A stretch of 64,000 nucleotides of DNA, taken from the NCBI RefSeq assembly GCF_001428385.1, contig NZ_LMSK01000001.1, forward strand, positions 373,355 through 437,354, written 5' to 3'. The notes beneath the pieces were generated by a model that saw only the letters and a program-made list of their open reading frames with translations, searched no databases and was not told where the DNA came from. Position 1 is the stretch's first letter; each line of letters begins with the position of its first letter. This document shows, piece after piece, positions 48,261 through 54,794 of this stretch. The position numbers and the translations under genes are program-made. The stretch is from Rhodanobacter sp. Soil772 (GTDB taxonomy: Bacteria > Pseudomonadota > Gammaproteobacteria > Xanthomonadales > Rhodanobacteraceae).

Positions 48261-49292
48261 ATGCTTAAGAAATTACTTCGCGGAGTAGAGGCTCGTGCAC
48301 CATGGTTGGCGGTTGGTCGCCCATTGTTGCTGCGCGCTGGCTTTGACATAAAGCAAGGGTACGAAAAAACAATAATAGGTGCCCTCGGAGAAAAAAATGA
48401 TCCAGCTAGAGAGCTCCGCCTCAGGTCGTCATTGGTTGAACATTTGGTGGCTGGCGAGAAATACGTAAGGGTCTTTAAAATTAAATCATCCGAGCGTGCA
48501 GCCTTAGAAAGCTGGATGCAGTCTAAGCGCGCTAAGTCAAATGCATTGACCGACGCATTTCCCGGCATAGCAGGCAATCAGATACTTAAGAATGCTCTGG
48601 GTACACTTAATTCGGTTGGCTACGAAGTATTTCAAAACGGAATGGCGGCCATCTACACAGGTGCGCGGGCATACTTAGAGCGTGTTGATGTTCCCAAGTC
48701 GCAACTGAAGTCGGGAGCTTCCGAATACGAAAAATTATTTGGTATCCGTCAAACTTTGGTCCAAACGTATGAGGCGATTTGGCTGCCGAAATCTATGGGT
48801 GTAGCTTGTGTTTGTACTGATTTTCCGCTGACGGCCCCTAAGGGATTTTCTACCATTTCACAAGAGGCGCTTAAAGGAGAGTTGCAAAAGCAACTGCATA
48901 GAATTCCGAATCCACTAAATCTGTGGAAGGCAATAGATGGTATTTACAACGCCCCAGGTGGACGTGCTGTTGACTATGGTTTCACGAACAATGAGGATTC
49001 TGTGAAGCACCACAAGGGTCGTTCTGGGACTAAATGCCTCCGAGATGATATCTACGACAAAGCTGGTGCGGCGGCGGCTGGTGATGATTTATCCTTTTTT
49101 AAACTGGCTATGCGCTGGAAAAGAAAGCGGAAGGATCTCGATGACGAAGTAACTGATCCAGAGTTGCTTCTGCCTGGTCAAGCCTCCTTCCTTCACGCAG
49201 CCAATGCCACGCTGGATCATGCAATAGTTCGCAATTGCTACGATACAGACGATCTAAATTTTGTACTTGATAAGATTTTGGCTCACGTTTAG
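48261..49292 (+). CDS. Unknown protein A of a three-gene accessory cluster
   Basis: 343 aa. I do not recognise a family. The N-terminus is basic (MLKKLLRGVEARAPWLAVGRP). The protein has no signal peptide or membrane helix. Visible features are SNALTDAFPGIAGNQILKNALGTLNSVGYE, a Cys pair in GVACVCTDFPL, and a basic stretch MRWKRKRKDLDDEV. AGGTGGGAGC gives a strong ribosome site 3-9 bp before the ATG. Base composition is clearly AT-richer than hutU, with codons such as AAA, ATA and TTA that are rare in neighbours. Protein B follows after 2 bp, so the genes are one transcript. It may be a sensor or structural partner of the nuclease-like protein C. Confidence 0.8.
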   Translation: MLKKLLRGVEARAPWLAVGRPLLLRAGFDIKQGYEKTIIGALGEKNDPARELRLRSSLVEHLVAGEKYVRVFKIKSSERAALESWMQSKRAKSNALTDAFPGIAGNQILKNALGTLNSVGYEVFQNGMAAIYTGARAYLERVDVPKSQLKSGASEYEKLFGIRQTLVQTYEAIWLPKSMGVACVCTDFPLTAPKGFSTISQEALKGELQKQLHRIPNPLNLWKAIDGIYNAPGGRAVDYGFTNNEDSVKHHKGRSGTKCLRDDIYDKAGAAAAGDDLSFFKLAMRWKRKRKDLDDEVTDPELLLPGQASFLHAANATLDHAIVRNCYDTDDLNFVLDKILAHV

Positions 49293-49294
49293 TT

Positions 49295-49708
49295 ATGACC
49301 TCAATCGAGCACATTCGAGACGTTACTCGAGAACTTGCCGATAAGGATGCAAGAGATGTCTGTGCCACCATCATTGATGAAGTTGCTTCAAGAATAGTTA
49401 GCAAACGCCTTGGCTTATGGACCTACCAAACGTTTTCAAGGTGGACTAAAAAGTCACCAACAGACGACGTACTTAATATGTGTGTCCAACTCCTTGTTGG
49501 ACGGGAAGATGCAAGGCTCCTTGAAATGCACTTTATGTACTTTGATCCTTCTGATCCCGATTCTCCGGGAGTCCAGATTGGTGATGAAGATGTGCGCTCG
49601 GCAATGATGTCGGGTGTATTGGTGGACCCGCAAACTGGTCGCGAGGTTGAAGGTTTTTCAGAGGCGCTTGTTCCTTATTTCTCACCATCTAAGGATCTTG
49701 TGTCGTAA
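49295..49708 (+). CDS. Unknown protein B of a three-gene accessory cluster
   Basis: 137 aa, acidic, no known family. The sequence starts MTSIEHIRDVTRELADKDAR and contains QTFSRWTKKSPTDDVLNMCVQLLVGREDARLLEMHFMYFDP and a C-terminal part with SGVLVDPQTGREVEGF. No signal peptide or membrane segment. It begins 2 bp after gene A and shares one base with the start of gene C (TAATG), so all three are probably translated together in fixed ratio. The AT-rich composition matches its two neighbours. Its small size would suit an adaptor, an immunity-like partner or a regulator. Confidence 0.78.
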   Translation: MTSIEHIRDVTRELADKDARDVCATIIDEVASRIVSKRLGLWTYQTFSRWTKKSPTDDVLNMCVQLLVGREDARLLEMHFMYFDPSDPDSPGVQIGDEDVRSAMMSGVLVDPQTGREVEGFSEALVPYFSPSKDLVS

Positions 49709-50379
49709 TGGACGTTACTTTGGCAGATATTCAGAGATTCGCTAATGCTGGTTCAGTCGCCGATCAAATGCGGTTTAGCACATTTATGTGGAAGTTTCAC
49801 AAAGTGCCTTACCAAGAGTGGGCGGAGCAAGTAGAAGGAGCCATTAGATTCACCATCGGAAATATGGCTACGAGAAGGAACCGGTTGGCGGGGCTTAGTG
49901 AAGATGCGTTGACCGAATTTGTAACGATTTCCTTGAGTGGTATGGGGTTGCAGGCTAAGAGTGCTACGGTCAATGGAAATTGTGACGTTGTCATTAGCCA
50001 TGCCGATTATATTTGGATTGGGGAAGCGAAAATATTTAAGGGTGTCGCAGTGGTGTGGGGTGGCTATTTACAGCTGACAAATCGTTATTCCACAGGCCTG
50101 CGAGAGCATAACCGTGGTGGAATGTTGTTGTATTGCTACAAGGGTACAGCTGATGGCTTGCTTGAAGAATGGAAAGCTGCACTGACGGTAGACCGTCCTG
50201 CATCAGCTGCAAGTGCGCAGGTCGATTTAATGTTCACTTCGCAGGAAACGTGCCATTCGAGTGGTCTGCCTTTGCACATTAAGCACTTCGCTGTTCCGCT
50301 TTTTCATGCGCCTGATGAGTCTGTTAAGTTGTCCCGCCATGCGTTGGCCGCCGCCAAAATACAGGCCAAGGCTGGGTGA
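49708..50379 (+). CDS. Putative PD-(D/E)XK-fold nuclease, protein C of the three-gene cluster
   Basis: 223 aa. GNCDVVISHADYIWIGEAKI places D93 and E106-x-K108 in the order of a PD-(D/E)XK nuclease active site. An upstream helix offers E70 (SEDALTEFVTIS), and GGYLQLTNRYS after the lysine resembles the Gln/Tyr helix of RecB- and Cas4-like members. The preceding GLQAKSATVNG fits the first strand. The nuclease call is inferred from this pattern alone. Its start overlaps the stop of gene B by one base. Restriction-type nucleases at the end of compact unknown operons in genomic islands are typical of anti-phage systems. Confidence 0.75.
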   Translation: MDVTLADIQRFANAGSVADQMRFSTFMWKFHKVPYQEWAEQVEGAIRFTIGNMATRRNRLAGLSEDALTEFVTISLSGMGLQAKSATVNGNCDVVISHADYIWIGEAKIFKGVAVVWGGYLQLTNRYSTGLREHNRGGMLLYCYKGTADGLLEEWKAALTVDRPASAASAQVDLMFTSQETCHSSGLPLHIKHFAVPLFHAPDESVKLSRHALAAAKIQAKAG

Positions 50380-50545
50380 CTTAGAGCCTGAAGATGATCA
50401 ACACAAAGAAGCCACCTCAACCCGATCCCGTTTCTGACGACGAAAGCCGACTGCCTCGGCTGACCGTTGGGAAAGGTTCGTCACAGCAAAACGTGCATGA
50501 TCGCGAGGTTCATTGGCTCGCGGACTAGGTTGGGAAGCATGCAGA

Positions 50546-51061
50546 TCATATGTTTGCAACTTTGGGTCCCTCGATCCTAAACAGTTGGCCAAGAGAACTG
50601 AAAGGCCGATCTTTGTGCGCGAGCTCCGCGGTCCATTGAACAAATCGACGTCCAGATCCTTGGGCGTCATGTTCTCGGTCACACAATCCATCCATCCGGA
50701 AAGCACGATAGTCGGGATCATAACCTTCTAGATCGCATCCAATGATTACGAGCCCACCTTCAGTGAGTGCTAGCGTGGTGCTGCGATGATCGACGAGGAC
50801 GGGTGTAGTTCCTTCGTCGATGGATGGAAACCAGGTAAACGGCGCGATGATAGAGGGACATTTGCGCATGCCATTAGGTAGTTTGATTAGCTGCCCTGCG
50901 CGTTCGCCCGTGAGCATGAGCAGGTCTTGTTGACCCTCTTCATATCCAACGAGCATTGACCAGCTTTCCCGGAACTGCAGAATACTTCCTAGTGGGAGAT
51001 CCTTGGGACGCAGCTCACCAAATGCTTGTGCGGGAATTTTTATCACGAATTTCTCCGGCAT
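50546..51061 (-). CDS. Unknown partner of the DUF4062 protein
   Basis: 171 aa, no recognised family. Mostly beta-rich by appearance: PLGSILQFRESWSMLVGYEEGQQDLLMLTGERAGQLIKLP and TPVLVDHRSTTLALTEGGLVIIGCDLEGYDPDYRAFRMDGL. It starts 29 bp after the DUF4062 gene on the same strand, so the two are probably co-transcribed. Cytoplasmic, as no signal is seen. Its pattern of short strands recalls the protein at 52857-53348, but the identity is too low to call homology by eye. Confidence 0.7.
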   Translation of the reverse strand: MPEKFVIKIPAQAFGELRPKDLPLGSILQFRESWSMLVGYEEGQQDLLMLTGERAGQLIKLPNGMRKCPSIIAPFTWFPSIDEGTTPVLVDHRSTTLALTEGGLVIIGCDLEGYDPDYRAFRMDGLCDREHDAQGSGRRFVQWTAELAHKDRPFSSLGQLFRIEGPKVANI

Positions 51062-51090
51062 CTAGAGGATGGTCAAGCAACGAGAGCCTT

Positions 51091-52209
51091 CTACTGCCCC
51101 CGCTGCCGGCGAAGCAAAACGGTCAAATCCTCGGAGATCCGCGATAGGTCCGTGCGAAGTGCTGCCCTAACCCGATGCGCAGGGCTGAGATGGACATGAG
51201 TGGTGGTGCTGTTGGAGCCCATTCCCATGTTTCCACTTGTTGGATTGGCATCATCTTCCGCCCGCGTGCGCCAGCCGAGATAGTCCCCGCCTACGATTTG
51301 TGCCGCGATAGCGATATGTGTCAGGCATGACGACGGGTCGATCTTTTCAAGTGTCCAAGCCGCGAATTTCAGCGCTCTGACTACTGCAGCGGTTACATCT
51401 TCTTCGACGAGCGCAATGATCATGCTGCGGCGATTAGGCCGTTCCAGTTTTTGCGACACTACGACATCACCGAAACCGGTGAGCGACACCCACTCGCTAC
51501 TTCCGTAGCGATCGCCATGGATGATTCGAAGCGTGTCGCCATCCATTACGGCCGCTGTTCCCACCGCCGGATCGAAGAGTGCTTGCGGGCCATCTAGTGC
51601 GCCTAAGCGCCACGACCTGTGAAGCTCCGTATCTTCCATCTCCGATGGACGCAGGAGTGATTGGGCTGGCCCTCCGGCCACGGAAACTTCCAAAATCGCA
51701 CTGCTACGATTGGAGCCCGCTTGCGAAAGATTGCCTAGAGCACGTGCGAGAAGTTCCGTAGGGTCCAATGGTGCCACGGCATTGGCCATGTCCCATTGAT
51801 GTAGAGCTCCTATGAGAACCTCCTGCAGTTCCGCTGGCGACGTGAAATTTTTCGTCATGTGGCCGGCTTCCCACGCTTGCACCTCTTCGAGAAAGGCTGC
51901 TTGGAGCGGCTCACGGTCCACGCCTTGCTGGATCAGCACGACGGTATTCTTTGTCCCTCGCGCTGCCCGATATTCTTCGTGCGTTGCCGACAACCCAGCT
52001 GCCTGCGGGTAGCCGTAACGGCTGCCCACTATCAAGACGACAAGGTCTGCAGTTCGCAGTGCGCCCAAGCAAGCCGCCTGGGGCGTCAGCGGGCTGGCCG
52101 GGAAGTTTTCCGCCAGCACCGGCTCGTGGCCAAGCAACCTGATTGCTTTTTCGGCGGCCGCTCGTTCGGCTTCATATCCTGAAATTACTGAGCTTATAAA
52201 TATCTTCAT
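51091..52209 (-). CDS. DUF4062 domain protein with a C-terminal unknown domain
   Basis: 372 aa. The N-terminal 85 residues are a clear DUF4062: MKIFISSVISGYEAERAAAEKAIRLLGHEPVLAENFPASPLTPQAACLGALRTADLVVLIVGSRYGY...GLSATHEEYRAA. DUF4062 has a TIR-like fold and usually sits at the N-terminus of large NTPases of NLR-like (STAND) defence proteins. Here no P-loop follows; the remaining ~220 residues (SSAILEVSVAGG ... RMRVRAALR-type end) form a domain I cannot name. Start MKIFISS at 52209 is typical; the longer frame to 52251 adds 14 residues. Its partner gene lies 29 bp downstream. Confidence 0.82.
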   Translation of the reverse strand: MKIFISSVISGYEAERAAAEKAIRLLGHEPVLAENFPASPLTPQAACLGALRTADLVVLIVGSRYGYPQAAGLSATHEEYRAARGTKNTVVLIQQGVDREPLQAAFLEEVQAWEAGHMTKNFTSPAELQEVLIGALHQWDMANAVAPLDPTELLARALGNLSQAGSNRSSAILEVSVAGGPAQSLLRPSEMEDTELHRSWRLGALDGPQALFDPAVGTAAVMDGDTLRIIHGDRYGSSEWVSLTGFGDVVVSQKLERPNRRSMIIALVEEDVTAAVVRALKFAAWTLEKIDPSSCLTHIAIAAQIVGGDYLGWRTRAEDDANPTSGNMGMGSNSTTTHVHLSPAHRVRAALRTDLSRISEDLTVLLRRQRGQ

Positions 52210-52470
52210 TTCATATCCGGCATGACCTGAGGCTTGATGCTCATCTTTCAATATCGTCTGAGTATATGTTCATAGCCCTGCCATTCCACGTCCAGTGGTA
52301 AAGGGCGCCCGTCGGGCGTGGGGATCTTCTGTCCGGCGCGGGCAAAACAAGGGGTGAGTACATTTTCTTGGTGTCAAAGCTTTGAGTGTCCACTCTGCCC
52401 CATGCGCTATCTCAGTCCGTGAGACTCCCCGTCTGGATGATTGGCTCAATCGCCACCACAAGGAGCTAAC

Positions 52471-52818
52471 GTGTCCTACGTCGATCGAATGTGCATTAGG
52501 CTTTTCTCGCCGTGCCTGGCCGTTCTCGCCGTTGCGGGCTTGATTGCCTGGCTCTTCGCGAGGTTAGGCTCGCTGCCGATGTTCGGGCAAGCTTTTGGGT
52601 CAGGTCTTCCGTTCCTTGTTTGGGGTGCGGGGCTGCTGCTCATGGGTGCAGTCGCAGCAGTCCAGGGCTACCGCATGTGGCGCTGGATGCAGGGCAGGGC
52701 GTCGGCATGTTTCGTGTGCACGTGCATGCTTGGTGCAGAGCGTGAGGGCCGCTGGGGCATCTATCGGAAGTGCTTAGGTTGTGGAAAGAATCATTCGGCA
52801 AGTAACGCTGCGCGATAG
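52471..52818 (+). CDS. Small membrane protein with a Cys-rich tail
   Basis: 115 aa from GTG at 52471, chosen because AAGGAG lies 5 bp before it. Two membrane helices (PCLAVLAVAGLIAWLFARL and LPFLVWGAGLLLMGAVAAV) are followed by a cytoplasmic tail with CFVCTC and CLGC separated by about 22 residues, which could bind zinc. No family is recognised. It lies in the accessory island, 262 bp from the divergent DUF4062 gene, and is followed after 38 bp by another unknown gene. Confidence 0.6.
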   Translation: MSYVDRMCIRLFSPCLAVLAVAGLIAWLFARLGSLPMFGQAFGSGLPFLVWGAGLLLMGAVAAVQGYRMWRWMQGRASACFVCTCMLGAEREGRWGIYRKCLGCGKNHSASNAAR

Positions 52819-52856
52819 CGTACGGGTAAATTGGGAATCAATCGGAGAAGTGCTAC

Positions 52857-53348
52857 ATGCTACCCATACATATCGCCTCAACGAAGGTCGTCGAGCTTTC
52901 CACGCTCAAACCCGGCCAATTCTTCTTTCAAAAGTCGGGTGGTCAGTTCCAGCTCGCGGTTTACCTCGTCAGTGACGAAGCATATTGCTGCTGGCTAAAT
53001 CTCATGGGGTCTGATGCTTTCACCTTGGCAAGGTTTCCCGCGCACAATAGGAAGAGAGTGCTCCATCTCGGAATATCACCCGATACTGTCCGGCTCCGCA
53101 TCCAAGGAGCAAGCCCGCCCGAAGAATATAGCGATCACCAAATGGGGCAATTGGTTTTTGACTCAGACCTGGGCGCGTGCATCGCAGTTCAATGGCCTGA
53201 TATGGACCCACAGCACTACAAGCACCTCGTTTCCGTTGACTCTTGGGAGAGGGGTCAATTGGCGACGCCGAGTGGCGGTGTAATCAATAGCTGGGCGCTA
53301 AGCGTTGTCGATGAGGCGGGTCAGTGGGTCGATTTGGTATCTCGATAG
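52857..53348 (+). CDS. Unknown protein in the accessory island
   Basis: 163 aa. It reads LKPGQFFFQKSGGQFQLAVYLVSDEAYCCWLNLMGSDAFTLARFP ... MGQLVFDSDLGACIAVQWPD...SWALSVVDEAGQWVDLVSR. No signal peptide, membrane helix or known family. It follows the small membrane protein after 38 bp and may be co-transcribed. The pattern PLG/KPG-[strand]-[strand] near its start resembles the 171-aa partner of the DUF4062 protein, which suggests a remote relation. Confidence 0.65.
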   Translation: MLPIHIASTKVVELSTLKPGQFFFQKSGGQFQLAVYLVSDEAYCCWLNLMGSDAFTLARFPAHNRKRVLHLGISPDTVRLRIQGASPPEEYSDHQMGQLVFDSDLGACIAVQWPDMDPQHYKHLVSVDSWERGQLATPSGGVINSWALSVVDEAGQWVDLVSR

Positions 53349-53541
53349 ATTTCCGAATACAAGGTCAGAGTGCACTACTTTGAGGTTGAAGCATTCTGAC
53401 CCGATTTCGTCGTGCGGCTCCACGTCAGCCAACCTCTACACCACAACCTTCCTCACACCGACAGCCACCGGCTACCACCTCTGGCATCGTTCCGGCGCCC
53501 CCACTCCCGGCAATGCGCCGCAGGGTGTCGCGGGCGCTATC

Positions 53542-53586
53542 GGCCGCCTGTCCACGCAACGGAGCTTGCGCGGAACGCAGGCGGCC
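53542..53586. repeat. Hairpin upstream of the conserved hypothetical gene
   Basis: GGCCGCCTG (53542-53550) and CAGGCGGCC (53578-53586) pair perfectly, with CGCAA/TTGCG inside. It lies 25 bp upstream of the next start codon and marks the return to GC-rich DNA after the island. It could be a transcript-end hairpin or a leader structure. Confidence 0.45.
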
Positions 53587-53610
53587 TAACCAACCGATAC
53601 GGAGATCGTG

Positions 53611-54093
53611 ATGTCACAGAACCTGATTTCGCTGGCCTTGACGGCCGAGCAACTCACCGCCGTCGAAGGCGCGCTGGCCACGCTGGAACAGAACCTCGGC
53701 GGGCTGATTGCCCTGCAGCCGGCGCAGCGCCGGTCGCTGACCAAGATGGGCGACAAGTCGGAAGTGTTCTGCCGGCAGACGCTGAAGCTGCTGCAGCAGA
53801 ACCCGCAGGTGGTGCCGCCCAGCCTCGACGTGGCCGAGGCGGCGGCGGATCTGGTCGCGTTCGACCAGATCGGCAGCTTCCTGCTGCGCCTGACCCGGCT
53901 CAGCGAACGCGCCGAGGATACCTCGACCGCGCTGGGCAGCGACCTGATGAGCTTCGCGCTGGAGGGTTACGGCCTGCTGCGGGTCAGCGGCCAGAACCAG
54001 GGCCTGGAAGACCTGCGCCGCGACCTCGGCGCCCGCTTCGCCCGCCGTGCGGCACACGCCACGCCCGAGCCGGCGCCCGCCACGCTCGGATGA
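53611..54093 (+). CDS. Conserved hypothetical protein
   Basis: 160 aa, helical, cytoplasmic. It reads MSQNLISLALTAEQLTAVEGALATLEQNLGGLIALQPAQRRSLTKMGDKSEVFCRQTLKLLQQNPQVVPPSLDVAEA ... LGSDLMSFALEGYGLLRVSGQNQGLEDLRRDLGARF. I recall similar proteins in many Proteobacteria, without known function. GGAGATC precedes GTG/ATG; the ATG at 53611 is used. A strong terminator follows at 54125. GC content and codon use are back to the genome norm. Confidence 0.8.
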   Translation: MSQNLISLALTAEQLTAVEGALATLEQNLGGLIALQPAQRRSLTKMGDKSEVFCRQTLKLLQQNPQVVPPSLDVAEAAADLVAFDQIGSFLLRLTRLSERAEDTSTALGSDLMSFALEGYGLLRVSGQNQGLEDLRRDLGARFARRAAHATPEPAPATLG

Positions 54094-54124
54094 TCCAGCT
54101 CCACACGTAACAGGGTGACCACGC

Positions 54125-54168
54125 GGCCCGGTGCCTGAGGCGAGCCGCCTCACGCACCGGGCCTTTTT
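54125..54168 (+). terminator. Rho-independent terminator
   Basis: GGCCCGGTGC (54125-54134) and GCACCGGGCC (54154-54163) form a perfect 10-bp stem with an inner GAGGC/GCCTC stem, followed by TTTTT (54164-54168). It lies 31 bp after the conserved hypothetical gene. Confidence 0.92.
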
Positions 54169-54262
54169 GTGCCCGCGCCGCGCCACCCACCGCCCGCGAG
54201 CGCCGGATCGGCACGCCGGCCAGTCTTCCCGCCCCGCCGCCCAGCCCACTCGCCCGGCCCGC

Positions 54263-54570
54263 CGGGCTTTTTGCTCGACCGTCCGGGCTTTTTTCCCGGC
54301 CCGCGGAGCTATTTGCTCGGCCGCCCGGGCTTTTTTCTCCACCCGCCGAGCTATTTACTCGGGCTCCCGAGCTTTTTGCCCGGCGCGCCGAGTACCCGAA
54401 CCCGGCACGCCGGGCTATTTGCTCGACCCGCCGAGCCTTTTTCCCGGGCCGCCGAGCTATTTGCTCGGCCGTTCGAGCTTTTTTCCCGACCCGTCGGGCA
54501 CCTGAACTCGGCCCGCCGAGCTATTTGCCCGAACCGCCGGGGTTCTTGCTCGACCTGCCGGGCCTTCTCC
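54263..54570. repeat. Tandem array of 14 hairpin-forming 21-22 bp units
   Basis: Units of 21 bp fit the consensus CGRGCTWTTTKCYCGRCCCGC and follow without spacers from 54263 to 54558, then a partial unit. Two units (54389-54410 and 54495-54516) are 22 bp and lack the T-run. Most 21-bp units fold into a small hairpin such as CCGAGC-TATTT-GCTCGG. Units with TATTT alternate with units with TTTTT, and the 22-bp unit recurs every fifth position, giving a higher-order repeat of 106 bp (54305-54410, 54411-54516). The 22-bp units shift frame, so it is not a protein repeat. Function unknown. Confidence 0.85.
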
Positions 54571-54583
54571 CCATGCACGAAAA

Positions 54584-54639
54584 GGTGTCAGGGACAATTT
54601 CGGGGCGCCAACGGGAGTCGTCAAATTGTCCCTGGCACC
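54584..54639. repeat. GTGTCAGGGACAATTT inverted repeat, copy 1
   Basis: GGTGTCAGGGACAATTT (54584-54600) and AAATTGTCCCTGGCACC (54623-54639) form an inverted repeat with one mismatch around GGAGTCGTC. The family is known as a dispersed repeat in Gammaproteobacteria. Other copies in the window are at 56399 (left arm only) and 57716-57768. Confidence 0.8.
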
Positions 54640-54794
54640 ATTCTTCGACACCATTCTTCCGGGTTCCCGGCCCCTTTGTTCACCCCCTTTCAAACTGACC
54701 CAGGGTGGCTTTTGCTACCTATCGCATGGACGCTATAGCATCGGAGGTAAACGCGTGGCGTAAGCACCGCGTCCGACACTACAGGGGAGACAAA

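Noticed and set aside
48261..49292. Hachiman HamA or another named defence protein
   Set aside because: I compared the visible motifs with families I know and found no match; calling it a named system would be a guess.
50398..50721. 107-codon minus-strand gene after the nuclease-like gene
   Set aside because: It overlaps the 171-aa partner gene out of frame for most of its length and has no ribosome site or recognisable feature.
51091..52209. TIR NADase effector
   Set aside because: The N-terminus fits DUF4062, which has a TIR-like fold, but I cannot identify a NADase catalytic Glu with confidence.
54263..54570. CRISPR array
   Set aside because: The 21-22 bp units follow each other without spacers and no cas gene is present.
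54131..54738. Repeat proteins read through the 21-bp array on either strand
   Set aside because: The two 22-bp units shift the frame, there is no ribosome site, and the pattern conserved is the hairpin, not the peptide.
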